From Caballeronia sp. LZ062 (lineage in GTDB: Bacteria; Pseudomonadota; Gammaproteobacteria; Burkholderiales; Burkholderiaceae), in assembly GCF_031450785.1 (NCBI RefSeq), contig NZ_JARTWB010000002.1, forward strand, positions 1,798,001-1,862,000: a stretch of 64,000 nt of DNA, in the 5' to 3' direction. Below, piece after piece: positions 63,343 through 64,000 of the stretch. A program made the position numbers and the translations under genes. The first letter of the stretch is position 1. Each line of letters begins with the position of its first letter. The notes below the pieces were generated by a model. That model was given only the letters and a program-made list of their open reading frames with translations. It was not told where the DNA came from and searched no databases.

Positions 63343-64000
63343 TCAATCCGATTCCACCGCCGTCGCCGATGCCCCGAACGGCGCCGACACGCCCGACGCG
63401 CCCGATGCCGCCGAAGGCTGGTCCGCCGAGGCCGTCGACGCGGATGTAGCCGACGAAAACAGCCGCATCCACGAATTGAACCGCCGCGTGTACGACAGGT
63501 CGACGCCCTGATACGTGCCGCCGTACGCCGTCACCGACCAGAATCGCGACAGGCTCAGCGTCGCTTTGATCGCGTTGGCCGCCGACTGAAGCCCCTGCTC
63601 GTAGCCGATCACGAGCCGCTCGTTGATCGCCTTCGAAATGAGCACGACCTGCTGATCCGTCAGGCCGACTTCGCTCGATCCGATGGAAAACTCATCGAGC
63701 CCGAAAGTCTGCGCAATGCGCTTGCCGCTCGACCCGCCGATCAGCGCGAGCGCGCTCGTCATCGCGCTCTGCTGACCGACATTGTTGCCCTGATCGGTGC
63801 CGTGGCCGAACAGCAACCACGAGAGCTTCTCGTTGTCGGGCACGTTTGGCTCCGAAATGAGCTTCGCCACCGGCGACTGCACCGTGCCCGTCACCTGTAC
63901 GCCCGCCTCGATTTCCTGATTGCGGCGCATCGCCAGAATATTGATGCCGGGATTCGTCACTGGGCCGTTGAACGTGAAGAAGCCGTTCTCGATGTTCAGC
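63343..64000 (-). CDS. tamB: C-terminal part of TamB-like translocation/assembly protein (partial)
   Basis: The frame stays open to the window edge, so only the last ~218 residues are visible and the 5' end is missing. GPVTNPGINILAMRR, VTGTVQSPVAKLISEPNVPD and NEKLSWLLFGHG are typical of the C-terminal TamB (DUF490) domain. TamB is the inner-membrane partner of outer-membrane TamA in envelope biogenesis and lipid transport. It ends in a Ser/Ala-rich tail after LSYTRRFNSWMRLFSS. tamA would be expected upstream, outside the window. Confidence 0.88.
   Translation of the reverse strand, partial: LNIENGFFTFNGPVTNPGINILAMRRNQEIEAGVQVTGTVQSPVAKLISEPNVPDNEKLSWLLFGHGTDQGNNVGQQSAMTSALALIGGSSGKRIAQTFGLDEFSIGSSEVGLTDQQVVLISKAINERLVIGYEQGLQSAANAIKATLSLSRFWSVTAYGGTYQGVDLSYTRRFNSWMRLFSSATSASTASADQPSAASGASGVSAPFGASATAVESD

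Overview
The window is high-GC bacterial DNA. Its gene content and order fit the Burkholderiaceae, probably a Caballeronia- or Paraburkholderia-like organism. The signs are a fused hemDX between hemC and hemY with ppc divergent from hemC, a minCDE operon, ftsK-lolA and rarA-serS blocks, and a divergent apbC/metG pair. This placement is inferred from gene families and context; no database search was possible. There are about 55 protein genes, one tRNA, no rRNA, no CRISPR array and no recognisable insertion sequence or prophage.

Region 1 (1-9.5 kb): an MFS/MHS transporter, a gene-free stretch with degenerate ~96-bp tandem repeats, an OpgC-like membrane protein divergent from a 59-residue membrane protein, a ClC-type chloride transporter, minC-minD-minE, a GNAT acetyltransferase, map, a small lipoprotein and tRNA-Ser(CGA). 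Region 2 (9.5-20 kb): serS and rarA, then ftsK-lolA. Between rarA and lolA lies a metabolic insert: a CytX-like permease, a guanidinobutyrase/agmatinase-family ureohydrolase with a divergent LysR regulator, and a small secreted protein. Region 3 (20-35.3 kb): trxB, an Smr protein, a TRIC/UPF0126 protein, a PCMT-family methyltransferase, a rhodanese, hemC-hemDX-hemY, ppc, a methyltransferase/XRE-regulator divergent pair sharing a palindromic promoter, and argH.

Region 4 (35.7-52.7 kb) is the accessory highlight. A modular GH18 chitinase is followed by eleven tightly packed genes for a non-canonical type II secretion / type IV-pilus-like machine. They encode a major pseudopilin, GspF, GspE, PilM/N/O/P-like inner-membrane parts, a lipoprotein secretin and three further pseudopilins. 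Next comes a GH19-like modular chitinase. The flank holds a lytic transglycosylase, a prolyl-4-hydroxylase-like 2OG-Fe(II) oxygenase and an AA10 lytic polysaccharide monooxygenase. All three chitin-active enzymes carry two small chitin-binding modules and long Pro-Thr or Pro-Ala linkers. The region looks like a self-contained chitin-attack and export island between argH and a bestrophin gene. No prepilin peptidase is present, so that activity must come from elsewhere.

Region 5 (53-64 kb): a bestrophin-like channel, a glutathione S-transferase with a TTG start, a large Orn/Lys/Arg decarboxylase, dcd, a Cu/Zn-SOD-like lipoprotein that lacks most metal ligands, apbC (Mrp), an OmpA-family lipoprotein, metG, and the C-terminal part of a TamB-like protein cut by the window end.
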